Assembly: GCA_947258695.1 (NCBI GenBank)
Contig: CAMYJG010000002.1
Span: 118,179-182,178 of the forward strand
Length of the DNA stretch: 64,000 bases
Source of the DNA: an uncultured Ectothiorhodospiraceae bacterium
Lineage (GTDB): Bacteria > Pseudomonadota > Gammaproteobacteria > UBA6429 > Thiohalophilaceae
Reading direction: 5' to 3'
Made by a program: the position numbers and the translations under genes. Positions 18,791 through 27,129 of the stretch are shown in pieces. Position 1 is the first letter of the stretch; each line of letters begins with the position of its first letter. The notes beneath the pieces were generated by a model. The model did no database searches. It was not told the origin of the DNA and worked only from the letters and a program-made list of their open reading frames with translations.

Positions 18791-21415
18791 ATGAACGATA
18801 AAGATAAAAGTAATCCAGCTAATCCATCAGCAAATAATGATGATAAAACAGTATTTCGCGGTATTGATGCGACTCGTGTTAAACAAAAAAAGCCAGAACA
18901 AAAAAATTCAGCTGATAATAAGCAGGATGCTACACAAATTAAATCTCGGACACAAAATACTGCACCGGATTCTACTAGGCAGGATGCAACCCAGTTTAGA
19001 CCTCGCACACAAACTCCTAAGCCAGATGCAACCCGTGTTGCACCAGCCAGGAGTCCTGCCCAGGTAACGCCTGCTGCAACTCCCGCATCAACAACTACTA
19101 CTGATACCCATCAACAAGGTGCGGTAGCACAACACCAGGTTCTAAAGGATCGTTTTTTATTAGAGAAAGTACTCGGCGTTGGGGGAATGGGAGTTGTTTA
19201 TAAAGCAAGAGACCGTTTGAAGGTAGAAGCGCAGGATAGAGACCCTTACGTCGCAATCAAAGTATTGAGTGAAGAGTTTAAGACTCATCCAGAAGCCTTT
19301 ATCTCTTTACAGCGAGAGTCAAGAAAATCACAGCGTATTGCACATCCCAATACTGTGAAAGTGTATGATTTTGATCGCGATGGCGATACTGTATTCATGA
19401 CGATGGAATACATGGATGGTAAACCGTTAGATCAATTGATTCGACAGTATAAAGCGACGGGCTTACCTCATGATGACGCCTGGGAAATTATCGATGGTAT
19501 GTGTTCAGCATTAATTCATGCTCATGCAGAAAATATCGTTCACTCAGATTTTAAGCCCGGTAATGTCTTTATTACAGGGAATAGCATGGCGAAAATATTT
19601 GATTTTGGTATCGCCAGGGCTGTAGCAAATGTTGACAGCCTTGAACCCAAGTCAGGTGACAGAACTGTATTTGATGCCGGCAATTTAGGTGCTTTAACCC
19701 CGGCTTATGCCAGTTATGAAATGTTGCAGGGTGAAACACCGGATGTTCGTGATGATATTTATGCCCTGGGTTGCGTTATTTACGAGATTCTCACTGGAGA
19801 ACATCCGTATAACAAGGTACCTGCTGATGAAGCCTATAATCGCGGCCTAAAAGTTAAAAAAATACAGGGTATAAAAAATCGCCAGTGGAAGGCAATAGAA
19901 AAATCACTGGCATTAAAACGTGAAGACAGATCGCCGTCGGTAGAACAGTTTTATAAAGATTTAACCTATACCTATAAGCCTGGCGCGAAAAGTGTTGCCG
20001 CGTTATTTTTATTTTTGGCTGTAAGTGTTACTGCCTATGTACAGACAATAGGAATACAAGGGCCTTCTTTTTCAGAATCTGATATCAGAAATGAGCTGGA
20101 ATATAAAATACGCCTGGACTTGTTTCAGTCTGAAATAGCAAAGCTTATTGAAAACCCAACTTTCTCGATTGATTGGGAAGAAAATATCTGGACTGAATAT
20201 AGCGGTATTTCTACGTTATTAAATAATTCGGATGATGAATGGCTTGCTAAAACAAAGAATACTATATATGGACTCTATATAAATCAGGTACATACCTTTA
20301 TTAAAGATAAACGTTTTGCCAGGGTGCAAATAGTTATTAACAACGGCTATCGATATGCTAATGATCGTGCAGAGTTGGATAACGCGCAAACTATGCTCGC
20401 CGCGGCAATTGAAAAAAACAATAAAAATAAAGCATTAGCGTTAAATAACCGACGCCAGCAAGAAAAAATACGTCAGGAAAATAAAAAGGAAGAAAAGAAG
20501 AGAATTGACAGTTTCAATCTGGCACTGAAAAACGTAAATCACCAGCTCAAATGTCAGGGACGTTTAAATATGCGTGATTTTGATGTCGCCGTTAAAAAGC
20601 TGCGTTCATTGGATCGTCCAAGATATAACGCTATAGAAAAGAAAATAGTCAATACGTTAGCAGCATGTATTACGCAAGTCGGTAAGTTACGTCCAGAGCG
20701 GGCAACCGAATCAAAAAAATACGCACAACGTATATTTAAACGTAACCGCACCATAGCCTCAATAAAAATTATGCCGCGTGATGCCTGTGACATTTCAATT
20801 GCAGGTTTGGGTTCACGAGGCAAAAGAACGATGTGTCGTGACAAGTTAACAGGCTTGAATTACGGGCCACCACTGGTTGTCATACCACCTAATCAGAATA
20901 TTAAAGCATTTGCATTAGGTAAGTATGAAGTTTCAGTTAAAGAAATTAACGAATTTTGTAAAAGTACTAATTCTTGCGCAGTAAAAAAAGTAGATAGTAA
21001 TTTACCTGCAACCGATATTTCAATTTCTACCGCCAAGGAATATCTGAAATGGTTAAGTAAAAAAACCAGGCAAAAATACCGCTTACCGACCAAGCATGAA
21101 TGGGTTTACGCAGCACGTTCAAAAAGGACAGTTCGTGATCCTAATCGTAATTGCCAAATGAGTACCCGTGGAATATCAAAAGGTAATGAGTTAGTTAAAG
21201 TTACAACCGGAAAACAAAATCCATGGGGTATCGTTAATTACCTGGGTAATGCCAGGGAATGGGTCTATGGGAATGGTAGAAATTTAATCGCAATGGGTGG
21301 TTCCTATAAGGATGCCATGGATAAATGTGACGTCACCTTATCTTTATCACATTCAGGTAATGCAGATAGTCTCAGTGGTTTTCGTGTGTTACGTGAAGTA
21401 AAAGAAAGAAATTAA
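18791..21415 (+). CDS. ppkA: T6SS Ser/Thr protein kinase PpkA with C-terminal FGE-like domain
   Basis: A protein of 874 residues. Residues 1-115 are a disordered tail with five repeats of the form D-[A/K]-T-x-x-[R/K] (Thr20, 28, 48, 67, 81). The kinase domain (about 120-385) has G-V-G-G-M-G-V-V-Y, catalytic Lys157, H-S-D in place of H-R-D with catalytic Asp253, and D-F-G at 271. A membrane segment follows at about 400-420, then a Lys-rich coiled-coil-like stretch. Residues about 690-872 form a periplasmic formylglycine-generating-enzyme-like domain (Y-E-V-S-V-K-E, R-L-P-T-K-H-E-W, G-N-A-R-E-W-V, S-G-F-R-V-L), a known sensor-like fusion in some PpkA proteins. It activates T6SS by phosphorylating Fha or TssL. 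Confidence 0.93.
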   Translation: MNDKDKSNPANPSANNDDKTVFRGIDATRVKQKKPEQKNSADNKQDATQIKSRTQNTAPDSTRQDATQFRPRTQTPKPDATRVAPARSPAQVTPAATPASTTTTDTHQQGAVAQHQVLKDRFLLEKVLGVGGMGVVYKARDRLKVEAQDRDPYVAIKVLSEEFKTHPEAFISLQRESRKSQRIAHPNTVKVYDFDRDGDTVFMTMEYMDGKPLDQLIRQYKATGLPHDDAWEIIDGMCSALIHAHAENIVHSDFKPGNVFITGNSMAKIFDFGIARAVANVDSLEPKSGDRTVFDAGNLGALTPAYASYEMLQGETPDVRDDIYALGCVIYEILTGEHPYNKVPADEAYNRGLKVKKIQGIKNRQWKAIEKSLALKREDRSPSVEQFYKDLTYTYKPGAKSVAALFLFLAVSVTAYVQTIGIQGPSFSESDIRNELEYKIRLDLFQSEIAKLIENPTFSIDWEENIWTEYSGISTLLNNSDDEWLAKTKNTIYGLYINQVHTFIKDKRFARVQIVINNGYRYANDRAELDNAQTMLAAAIEKNNKNKALALNNRRQQEKIRQENKKEEKKRIDSFNLALKNVNHQLKCQGRLNMRDFDVAVKKLRSLDRPRYNAIEKKIVNTLAACITQVGKLRPERATESKKYAQRIFKRNRTIASIKIMPRDACDISIAGLGSRGKRTMCRDKLTGLNYGPPLVVIPPNQNIKAFALGKYEVSVKEINEFCKSTNSCAVKKVDSNLPATDISISTAKEYLKWLSKKTRQKYRLPTKHEWVYAARSKRTVRDPNRNCQMSTRGISKGNELVKVTTGKQNPWGIVNYLGNAREWVYGNGRNLIAMGGSYKDAMDKCDVTLSLSHSGNADSLSGFRVLREVKERN

Positions 21416-21416
21416 T

Positions 21417-21662
21417 ATGAATTTTAGAGCAAATATGGCATCGCTGCGGTCATTATCAAATGACTATTACAATAACAGGATTTCATTTGCAGAGTATCGT
21501 AAGCAGAGAGGTCAGTTATTACAATTGATCGATGAAGAGTTAAATGGGGTTGAGATAGTTACTCCCCAGGAACTCGATGTTGAATTAGGCAGTGTTAATG
21601 AAAGCTTAATGGATAAAGCGTTATCTTTTTTAAAGATAGATAAGCAAAAAGAAACTAGTTAA
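21417..21662 (+). CDS. small protein of unknown function in the T6SS/Exb operon
   Basis: A protein of 81 residues whose ATG comes one base after the ppkA stop. No family is recognised with certainty. Residues 8-45 form a helix pair with the pattern L-R-S-L-S-N-D-Y-Y, R-I-S-F-A-E-Y-R-K-Q-R and L-L-Q-L-I-D-E-E-L, reminiscent of SHOCT-like short oligomerisation motifs. The tail is acidic, then basic, with no membrane segment or signal peptide. Codon use and tight spacing support a real gene. It may act as a small partner of PpkA or of the ExbB-like channel that follows, but this is inference. Confidence 0.65.
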   Translation: MNFRANMASLRSLSNDYYNNRISFAEYRKQRGQLLQLIDEELNGVEIVTPQELDVELGSVNESLMDKALSFLKIDKQKETS

Positions 21663-21694
21663 TTTTAAATATAGAAATATTGAAGAGGTAAGAT

Positions 21695-22312
21695 ATGGAA
21701 TTTGTAAAATTCTTTCAAACAGGTGGTCCTTTTATGTACCCGATTTTGATTGTGTTCGCTATTGGTATGGCTATCGCGCTTGAAAGGTTTTTGTTTTTAA
21801 CGCGAACTAATTCCCGTACTAAAAAAATCTGGGGTGAATTAGTACCAATGTTAAAAGCTAACGATTTTCAAAGAGCCGTTAGTTTAACCGAATCAATTAA
21901 ATCACCATTAGCTCTATTGTTGAATTATGGCTTTGCACGTCATCGCGCAAATAAAAAGCGTGAGTTAATTGAGTCTGCAATGGAAGAAGGTATGATGGAA
22001 GCATTGCCTACCTTAGAGGAACGTACGCATTACTTAGCTACCTTTGCAAATATTGCAACGCTTCTGGGGCTACTCGGTACAATTGTAGGCCTGATACAGG
22101 CATTTACTGCAGTTGCCGCAGCTGATCCGGCAGAAAAAGCTGATTTACTTTCGGCCAGTATCTCGGTAGCTATGAATACCACAGCATTTGGTTTGCTGGC
22201 AGCTATTCCTTTATTACTTTTCCATTCATACCTGGTGACAAAGACGGCTCGTTTAGTTGATAGCCTGGAAATGGCAGCAGTCAAATGCTTAAACTTAATG
22301 GATAGAGATTAA
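21695..22312 (+). CDS. MotA/TolQ/ExbB-type proton channel subunit
   Basis: A protein of 205 residues with the three-helix topology of ExbB/TolQ. The first membrane segment lies at about residues 12-33 (P-F-M-Y-P-I-L-I-V-F). The second and third lie at about 113-138 and 150-185, with L-L-G-L-L-G-T-I-V-G-L and V-A-M-N-T-T-A-F-G-L-L-A-A-I-P. The Thr residues in the third segment, which line the proton path in ExbB/MotA, are present. A good ribosome site (GAGG) precedes it. With the ExbD-like and TonB-like genes after it, it should form an inner-membrane motor driven by the proton or sodium gradient. Confidence 0.9.
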   Translation: MEFVKFFQTGGPFMYPILIVFAIGMAIALERFLFLTRTNSRTKKIWGELVPMLKANDFQRAVSLTESIKSPLALLLNYGFARHRANKKRELIESAMEEGMMEALPTLEERTHYLATFANIATLLGLLGTIVGLIQAFTAVAAADPAEKADLLSASISVAMNTTAFGLLAAIPLLLFHSYLVTKTARLVDSLEMAAVKCLNLMDRD

Positions 22313-22321
22313 AGCATTATT

Positions 22322-22858
22322 ATGAAACGTATTGGTAAAAAACGTGTTCAGGAAGCAGTTGAGTTAAATATCACTGCTTTTATGAATTTAATGGTAATAC
22401 TTGTCCCGTTTTTGTTAATCACGGCTGTGTTTTCACGTATTACAGTTTTAGAATTAAATCTACCTGGTCTCAACGCGAAAGAAAATCAACAACAAGACAT
22501 AAAGCTGCAACTTGAGCTGGTGCTACGTCAAGATAGTTTTGATATACAGGATGCAAATCTTGGTGTTATTAAACGCTTTGCGCGCAGTAATGAAGAAACT
22601 AACTGGAAACAATTTACAGATATTCTTGTAGAGATTAAAACACGTTTTCCGGAAGAGAAAAGCATTAGTTTACTGCTGGAACCGGGTATAAATTATAAAA
22701 CACTTATTGCAGTTATGGATCGTGTTCGAAGTGCTGAAATTGTGCAGGTGACCTCAGTTGAAACGGTCGAGTTATTTCCTAATATATCTATTGGAGATGC
22801 CCCCGGCTTTGAAGGTGGAGCTGCAAACAGTAGTACAGATTTAAAGGCAGGGACTTAA
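22322..22858 (+). CDS. ExbD/TolR-like protein, with Asn at the usual Asp site
   Basis: A protein of 178 residues of ExbD/TolR type: a short basic cytoplasmic start, one membrane helix (about 17-40), then a periplasmic domain. The helix reads N-I-T-A-F-M-N-L-M-V-I-L. ExbD, TolR and MotB normally have an Asp in this position, needed for ion flow; here it is Asn22. This subunit may be a structural partner, with the next gene providing the active Asp. The periplasmic part is longer than in ExbD. It lies 9 bases after the channel gene. Confidence 0.85.
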   Translation: MKRIGKKRVQEAVELNITAFMNLMVILVPFLLITAVFSRITVLELNLPGLNAKENQQQDIKLQLELVLRQDSFDIQDANLGVIKRFARSNEETNWKQFTDILVEIKTRFPEEKSISLLLEPGINYKTLIAVMDRVRSAEIVQVTSVETVELFPNISIGDAPGFEGGAANSSTDLKAGT

Positions 22859-22860
22859 TT

Positions 22861-23361
22861 ATGATGACAATGTCTCGTCGCGCCAGGAGAATGGAACGTA
22901 ATCATAAACGCAATAAGCAGGGAGCACTTAATCTTGTTTCATTGATGGATATTTTCACTATCCTGGTTTTCTTTTTATTGGTTAGCTCATCAAATGTACA
23001 GCAGTTACCGAACAGTAAAGATATCAGTCTTCCTACTTCCATAGCTGAAAAAGCACCGAAAGAAACACTGGTGATTGCGATTACCCAGGACAGTATTATT
23101 GTGCAGGGTAATAAGGTATCGACAATTTATGATGCTATCGCTCACGATAAAGCATTGATCCCTAGTCTGGAAGAAGAATTAAAATTTCAGTCATCTAAGT
23201 CAGCCGTAACTGCCAAGTCAGGCCAGGGGCGTTCTGTTACTATCATGGGTGATGAGAACATCTCTTACCAGTTATTAAGAAAGATCCTGGCAACGTGTCG
23301 ACAAACAAATTACACCCATATTGCTTTTGCAGCTGTACAAAAAGCTAAAGGAAAAGGGTAA
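22861..23361 (+). CDS. ExbD/TolR-like protein with conserved Asp
   Basis: A protein of 166 residues, the second ExbD-like gene in tandem. The membrane helix has L-N-L-V-S-L-M-D-I-F-T-I-L-V-F-F, with the ion-carrying Asp at residue 30 intact. The periplasmic part contains the typical late strand-helix Y-Q-L-L-R-K-I-L-A-T-C-R. It starts 2 bases after the first ExbD-like gene and its stop overlaps the start of the next gene by one base. Two unequal ExbD subunits are also found in gliding-motor (Agl) and related systems. Confidence 0.88.
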   Translation: MMTMSRRARRMERNHKRNKQGALNLVSLMDIFTILVFFLLVSSSNVQQLPNSKDISLPTSIAEKAPKETLVIAITQDSIIVQGNKVSTIYDAIAHDKALIPSLEEELKFQSSKSAVTAKSGQGRSVTIMGDENISYQLLRKILATCRQTNYTHIAFAAVQKAKGKG

Positions 23362-24290
23362 TGAGTGTAGCAACCTATGAAAACCTGGCCTTAGACTGGG
23401 CGCCAGTTCATAAACGCGATAGTTTTTTTAACCGTTTAACTATAGCTATTGTCGTTATAGCTTTGATTTTTGGTTTTGTTATGACCTCGATAACTTTACC
23501 TAAAGAAGAAAGAAAAGCGCGTACGGCAATACCAGAGCGGGTGGCCAAGTTTATTCTGCAAAAAGAAAAACCCAAGGTCATTAAACCAAAGCCCAAGCCT
23601 AAGCCAAAACCACCGCTTAAGAGTATTAAAAGAGTTAAGAAAGATCCTAAGTCAAATAAACCGCTGACTAAGCTACAGAAGAAAGCACGTAAAAAGGCTG
23701 AATCGAGTGGTTTGTTAGCGTTAAATAATGAATTATCTGATTTAATGGATACTTCATCAATTAACGCAATGGTAGGTAAGCGAGTCAAAAAGGGCTCATC
23801 CGCTTTAAAAGCATCTAAAGTAAATACCAGTGTATTAACGGCTAACTCAGCGAAAGGTAGTGGTGGTGTAAGTAAAGATAAATATGCGACCCGTGTTAGT
23901 AAAACGGTATTATCACAGGAAGAAAAAGTTGCTTTCAGGCAATCACTGTTATCAAATGGCAAGCTTAAAGGTAAGAGTCATAAAACACGACGTGGTGATA
24001 ATGTTCGTTCGGAAGAAGATGTTATCTACGTAATGGATCAGAATAAAAGTAAACTCCATTCTATCTATCGACGCGCACGTCGTGCACATCCGGGTTTAAA
24101 AGGTAAGATTGTTCTGGAGATTACTATTGCACCTTCAGGTAAAGTCACGAAAGTCCGTATTAAATCGAGCCAGTTAAATGCGCCTAAGCTTGAGCAACGA
24201 CTCATTGCACGTATTAAACGTTTTGATTTTGGCTCAAATAGTGTTGAAGAAGTGACAGTTACCTTCCCAATAGAATTTTTGCCATCCTGA
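23361..24290 (+). CDS. TonB-like energy transducer with AgmX/PglI-type C-terminus
   Basis: A protein of 309 residues. It has a short cytoplasmic start, a membrane helix at about 24-43, then a Lys/Pro-rich stretch (K-P-K-P-K-P-K-P-K-P-P, about 65-85), as in TonB. A long basic spacer leads to a C-terminal domain (about 215-309) with I-Y-R-R-A-R-R-A-H-P-G-L-K-G-K-I-V-L-E-I-T-I-A-P-S-G-K-V, the pattern of AgmX/PglI and TonB-type ends. It probably reaches across the periplasm and transmits force from the ExbB/ExbD-like channel. Its outer-membrane partner is not in the window. It is the last gene before a strong hairpin. Confidence 0.85.
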   Translation: MSVATYENLALDWAPVHKRDSFFNRLTIAIVVIALIFGFVMTSITLPKEERKARTAIPERVAKFILQKEKPKVIKPKPKPKPKPPLKSIKRVKKDPKSNKPLTKLQKKARKKAESSGLLALNNELSDLMDTSSINAMVGKRVKKGSSALKASKVNTSVLTANSAKGSGGVSKDKYATRVSKTVLSQEEKVAFRQSLLSNGKLKGKSHKTRRGDNVRSEEDVIYVMDQNKSKLHSIYRRARRAHPGLKGKIVLEITIAPSGKVTKVRIKSSQLNAPKLEQRLIARIKRFDFGSNSVEEVTVTFPIEFLPS

Positions 24291-24299
24291 TTGTATTTT

Positions 24300-24343
24300 A
24301 ACCCACCTTATAACAACCGGATTTGGTTATTGTAAGGTGGGTT
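24300..24343 (+). terminator. hairpin terminator of the T6SS/Exb plus-strand run
   Basis: AACCCACCTTA at 24300-24310 pairs with TAAGGTGGGTT at 24333-24343, and the inner arms AACAACC/GGTTATT extend the stem with a few mismatches. It begins ten bases after the last stop codon. A TTTTA stretch lies just upstream, so it could also serve transcripts from the convergent gene on the minus strand. The run of T after the stem is short. Confidence 0.75.
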
Positions 24344-24370
24344 TACATAATTAAGGTTAATGTGAGTAAT

Positions 24371-24883
24371 TTAAGGGAATGCTGGAATAGTGTGGTCAAC
24401 ACCCCGAATATTTGCGTCTGGATGTTTTGAATGCACTAGCTCAGTAATTTCATCAACCCGGGTTACAGGAACATCGACCATATAGAGTATCTGTCCAGAA
24501 TTAACATCTTTCATGAATTCCTTGAGACGTGTGTTTTGCACATTAATTGCAACCATACTGGAAGTCCATGAGCCTAAAAATGCGCCTCCAACGATTATTC
24601 CACTCATCGAGATAGTTTCCCAACCGGGAACAATCATATTCGACAGGTAGGCGATTGTTGCTAATACGACACCAGTAAAACCACCAACAATAAACCCTAG
24701 TTGCAAACCATGTATAAGGTCACTTTTTTCTAGCAGAGAAGCTTCAGGTAATCCAGCCAGCGAAATATCATCCCTCGCTAGCACGTGCATATGCCTTTCT
24801 TCAATACGAGAAAGAAGCAGCTCATTATGGACAACTTTTGCTTCATCAACGCTAGGTAATAGAAAATATAAACGACGTTTCAT
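24371..24883 (-). CDS. small integral membrane protein, DUF1269-like (170 residues)
   Basis: I place the start at the ATG at 24883 because it follows a good ribosome site (GGAGAG) and the protein then opens M-K-R-R-L-Y-F-L-L-P-S-V-D-E-A. An upstream in-frame ATG at 24967 would add an unlikely 28-residue tail. The N-terminal part is soluble, with I-E-E-R-H-M-H-V-L-A-R-D. Two membrane segments follow (G-F-I-V-G-G-F-T-G-V-V-L-A and I-I-V-G-G-A-F-L-G-S-W), then a soluble end with V-D-V-P-V-T-R-V. This resembles DUF1269/general-stress-type membrane proteins. No function is known. Confidence 0.75.
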   Translation of the reverse strand: MKRRLYFLLPSVDEAKVVHNELLLSRIEERHMHVLARDDISLAGLPEASLLEKSDLIHGLQLGFIVGGFTGVVLATIAYLSNMIVPGWETISMSGIIVGGAFLGSWTSSMVAINVQNTRLKEFMKDVNSGQILYMVDVPVTRVDEITELVHSKHPDANIRGVDHTIPAFP

Positions 24884-25074
24884 GAGGACTCTCCTTTCCA
24901 GAGATTTCTGGATATATGAGTTTCTGTGAATACTATATAAGTATAGTCGCTTACTATAATAGTTCAAAAATAACCTTATATATTAAATGGTTATACTGCT
25001 AAATTGCTAAAGACGTATGCGAAAAGGATAGGTATGATACGCGTCTTAAGTATTTGTAAATTAGAGGATAAACA

Positions 25075-26469
25075 GTGGATTTTTTACCTATTTTCATGAA
25101 TGTTAGAGGCGAGAATTGCCTGGTTGTTGGGGGCGGTAGTGTCGCTTCACGAAAGGTTTTCATGCTGCTGCGCGCTGGAGCCAATGTTACGATCGTGTCT
25201 CCTGAATTGTGCCAGGACCTGACCATACGCAAAAATGAAGGTGAAATCGTCCATATCGAACGAGGATTTGAGGAATCTGATCTTGGCAACAGTAAGGTCG
25301 TTATTGCGGCAACTAACAATGAACAAGTAAATGTTCATGTGTCAGAGCTTGCTAAGTCCATAGGTATACCGGTTAATGTTGTCGATGCACCAGAACTTGG
25401 TACATTTATCGTTCCATCAATCATAGATCGTAACCCCGTACAAATAGCGATTTCAACAGGTGGAGCATCGCCGGTATTAGCACGATTGCTTCGCTCTCGC
25501 TTAGAAACATTTATTCCTTCTGCCTATGGACGCTTAGCTAAACTGGTAGAGTCATACCGTGAAAAAGTTAAGGCGAAATTTACCAATACGGACGATATTC
25601 GTAGCTTCTGGGAACACATACTTGAAGGTCCCGTGGCTGATAATTTAATCGCAGGTAAAGATAAAATTGCCCGTGAATTATTAGAAACAGCGGTTGATAA
25701 TGCAGCAGCGCCAGCTGAACGTGGCGAAGTGTATTTGGTAGGAGCTGGGCCAGGAGATCCAGATCTTTTAACCTTCCGTGCATTACGTTTAATGCAACAA
25801 GCTGATGTTGTTGTTTATGACAGATTAGTGTCTCAAGGTGTATTGGATTTAGTTCGCCGTGATGCTGAAATGATTTATGCAGGTAAAGAGCGTAATAAAC
25901 ATACACTACCTCAAGAAAGTATTAACGCGTTATTAGTTCGCTTGGCACAGGAAGGTAAAAAAGTTTTACGTTTAAAAGGCGGTGATCCTTTCATCTTTGG
26001 TCGAGGTGGAGAAGAAATTGAAACACTAACTGAAGAAAACATTAGTTTCCAGGTAGTGCCGGGTATTACCGCTGCAGCAGGTTGTTCATCGTATGCCGGT
26101 ATTCCATTAACACACCGTGATTACGTACAGTCATGTATGTTTGTTACAGGTCACCTGAAAGATGGTACGACCGATCTAAACTGGGATGCAGTTGCTCAAC
26201 CTAATCAAACCGTCGTCTTTTATATGGGGCTGCAAACGGTAAAAGAACTTTGTGGTGAACTGATTAAGCATGGTTTATCAAGTAGTACACCCGCCGCTTT
26301 AGTCGAGAAGGGTACAACGCAAGATCAAAGAGTACATATTGGTGATTTAACCTCGTTACATGAAATAGTTGAAAAGAATAATGTAAAAGCACCAACACTG
26401 ATTATTGTCGGTGAGGTGGTTAAATTACATGACAAGTTAAACTGGTTTGTTCCGGAAGGAATAGAGTAA
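25075..26469 (+). CDS. cysG: siroheme synthase CysG (trifunctional)
   Basis: A protein of 464 residues joining two enzymes. The N-terminal half is precorrin-2 dehydrogenase/sirohydrochlorin ferrochelatase, with the NAD-binding V-V-G-G-G-S-V-A-S-R-K and the G-G-A-S-P-V-L-A-R segment. The C-terminal half is uroporphyrinogen-III C-methyltransferase, with G-A-G-P-G-D-P-D-L-L-T, V-Y-D-R-L-V-S and G-G-D-P-F-I-F-G-R-G-G-E-E. Together they turn uroporphyrinogen III into siroheme, the cofactor of sulfite and nitrite reductases. The start is GTG, set by an AGAGG ribosome site 8 bases before and by alignment of D-F-L-P-I-F with the family start. It seems to be a single-gene unit. Confidence 0.97.
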   Translation: MDFLPIFMNVRGENCLVVGGGSVASRKVFMLLRAGANVTIVSPELCQDLTIRKNEGEIVHIERGFEESDLGNSKVVIAATNNEQVNVHVSELAKSIGIPVNVVDAPELGTFIVPSIIDRNPVQIAISTGGASPVLARLLRSRLETFIPSAYGRLAKLVESYREKVKAKFTNTDDIRSFWEHILEGPVADNLIAGKDKIARELLETAVDNAAAPAERGEVYLVGAGPGDPDLLTFRALRLMQQADVVVYDRLVSQGVLDLVRRDAEMIYAGKERNKHTLPQESINALLVRLAQEGKKVLRLKGGDPFIFGRGGEEIETLTEENISFQVVPGITAAAGCSSYAGIPLTHRDYVQSCMFVTGHLKDGTTDLNWDAVAQPNQTVVFYMGLQTVKELCGELIKHGLSSSTPAALVEKGTTQDQRVHIGDLTSLHEIVEKNNVKAPTLIIVGEVVKLHDKLNWFVPEGIE

Positions 26470-26480
26470 ATCTAAATTAT

Positions 26481-26506
26481 TATTCTCAATTTTATTAGTG
26501 AGAATA
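26481..26506. terminator. weak AT-rich hairpin between convergent genes
   Basis: TATTCTCA (26481-26488) and TGAGAATA (26499-26506) form a perfect 8-base stem with a 10-base T-rich loop, 12 bases after the cysG stop. It lies between two convergent genes, where a terminator is expected. The stem has few G:C pairs and no long run of T, so the call is tentative. Confidence 0.35.
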
Positions 26507-26534
26507 TTGCATTAGCGGACATTCAACGATTGAG

Positions 26535-26900
26535 TTATACGCCATTATTATTAACCTTAAACTTAAAAAAAGAATAGCTTTTAAAGCCAAATAAATTAGT
26601 GTTTCGTTCTTTTAAAATTACAGCATCACCTTTTTTGAAAGATATTTCTCTAGCTACTTTTATTTTTAATATATTTCCAGACTTTAATTTAGCAATTATA
26701 AAGTAGACTTCACCAGTATCACTTGCTTGGCTATGAAATGAAACAACTTCAGCTTCTTTTTCTATAGTTTCACCGGTTGTGTAAGCAATTAACAACATAA
26801 ACAACAATATAACTACAGCTATGATTATTGAATTTATTCTAAAGACTTTATGCCAGTCTTTTTTTAGTTCTGCATCAAGCTGTTTATTAATATCGCTCAT
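26535..26900 (-). CDS. small membrane-anchored protein of unknown function
   Basis: A protein of 121 residues. It has a charged start (D-I-N-K-Q-L-D-A-E-L-K-K-D-W), one membrane helix at about residues 21-44 (I-I-A-V-V-I-L-L-F-M-L-L-I-A-Y) and a small beta-rich domain with hydrophobic strands alternating with Lys. The domain reads like an OB- or NfeD-like barrel (L-K-S-G-N-I-L-K-I-K-V, F-K-K-G-D-A-V-I-L-K-E), but I cannot name a family. No clear ribosome site is seen. It stands alone, facing cysG. Confidence 0.6.
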   Translation of the reverse strand: MSDINKQLDAELKKDWHKVFRINSIIIAVVILLFMLLIAYTTGETIEKEAEVVSFHSQASDTGEVYFIIAKLKSGNILKIKVAREISFKKGDAVILKERNTNLFGFKSYSFFKFKVNNNGV

Positions 26901-26922
26901 ATTTTATTGCGTATAAATGTTA

Positions 26923-26950
26923 CTATACGTACCCCTCTGGGTCAGTATAG
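26923..26950. repeat. interrupted palindrome upstream of the small membrane protein gene
   Basis: CTATAC (26923-26928) pairs with GTATAG (26945-26950), and inside it ACCC (26931-26934) pairs with GGGT (26939-26942) around a CTCT loop. The element lies 22 bases before the start of the minus-strand gene ending at 26535, so it would fall in its promoter or leader. It may be an operator or a leader hairpin. Nothing else supports a function. Confidence 0.3.
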
Positions 26951-27129
26951 ATACATTAATAAATCACTGATATAGTGATATAACATATTGTTTTTCATAG
27001 TAATTGTAGTCTACTTATCTCATTAACTACATAAGCACATCGGGACATCGTATTGCACTTTGCACGCCCCTTTTTTAAGCTATAAATTTCACAAACGATG
27101 TAACCTTATGGGGGCATGAAAGTGATAAT

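Noticed and set aside
23408-23962. A 184-codon minus-strand frame inside the TonB-like gene
   Set aside because: The plus-strand gene has clear membrane, Lys/Pro-rich and C-terminal domains; the antisense frame only mirrors the Lys-rich spacer.
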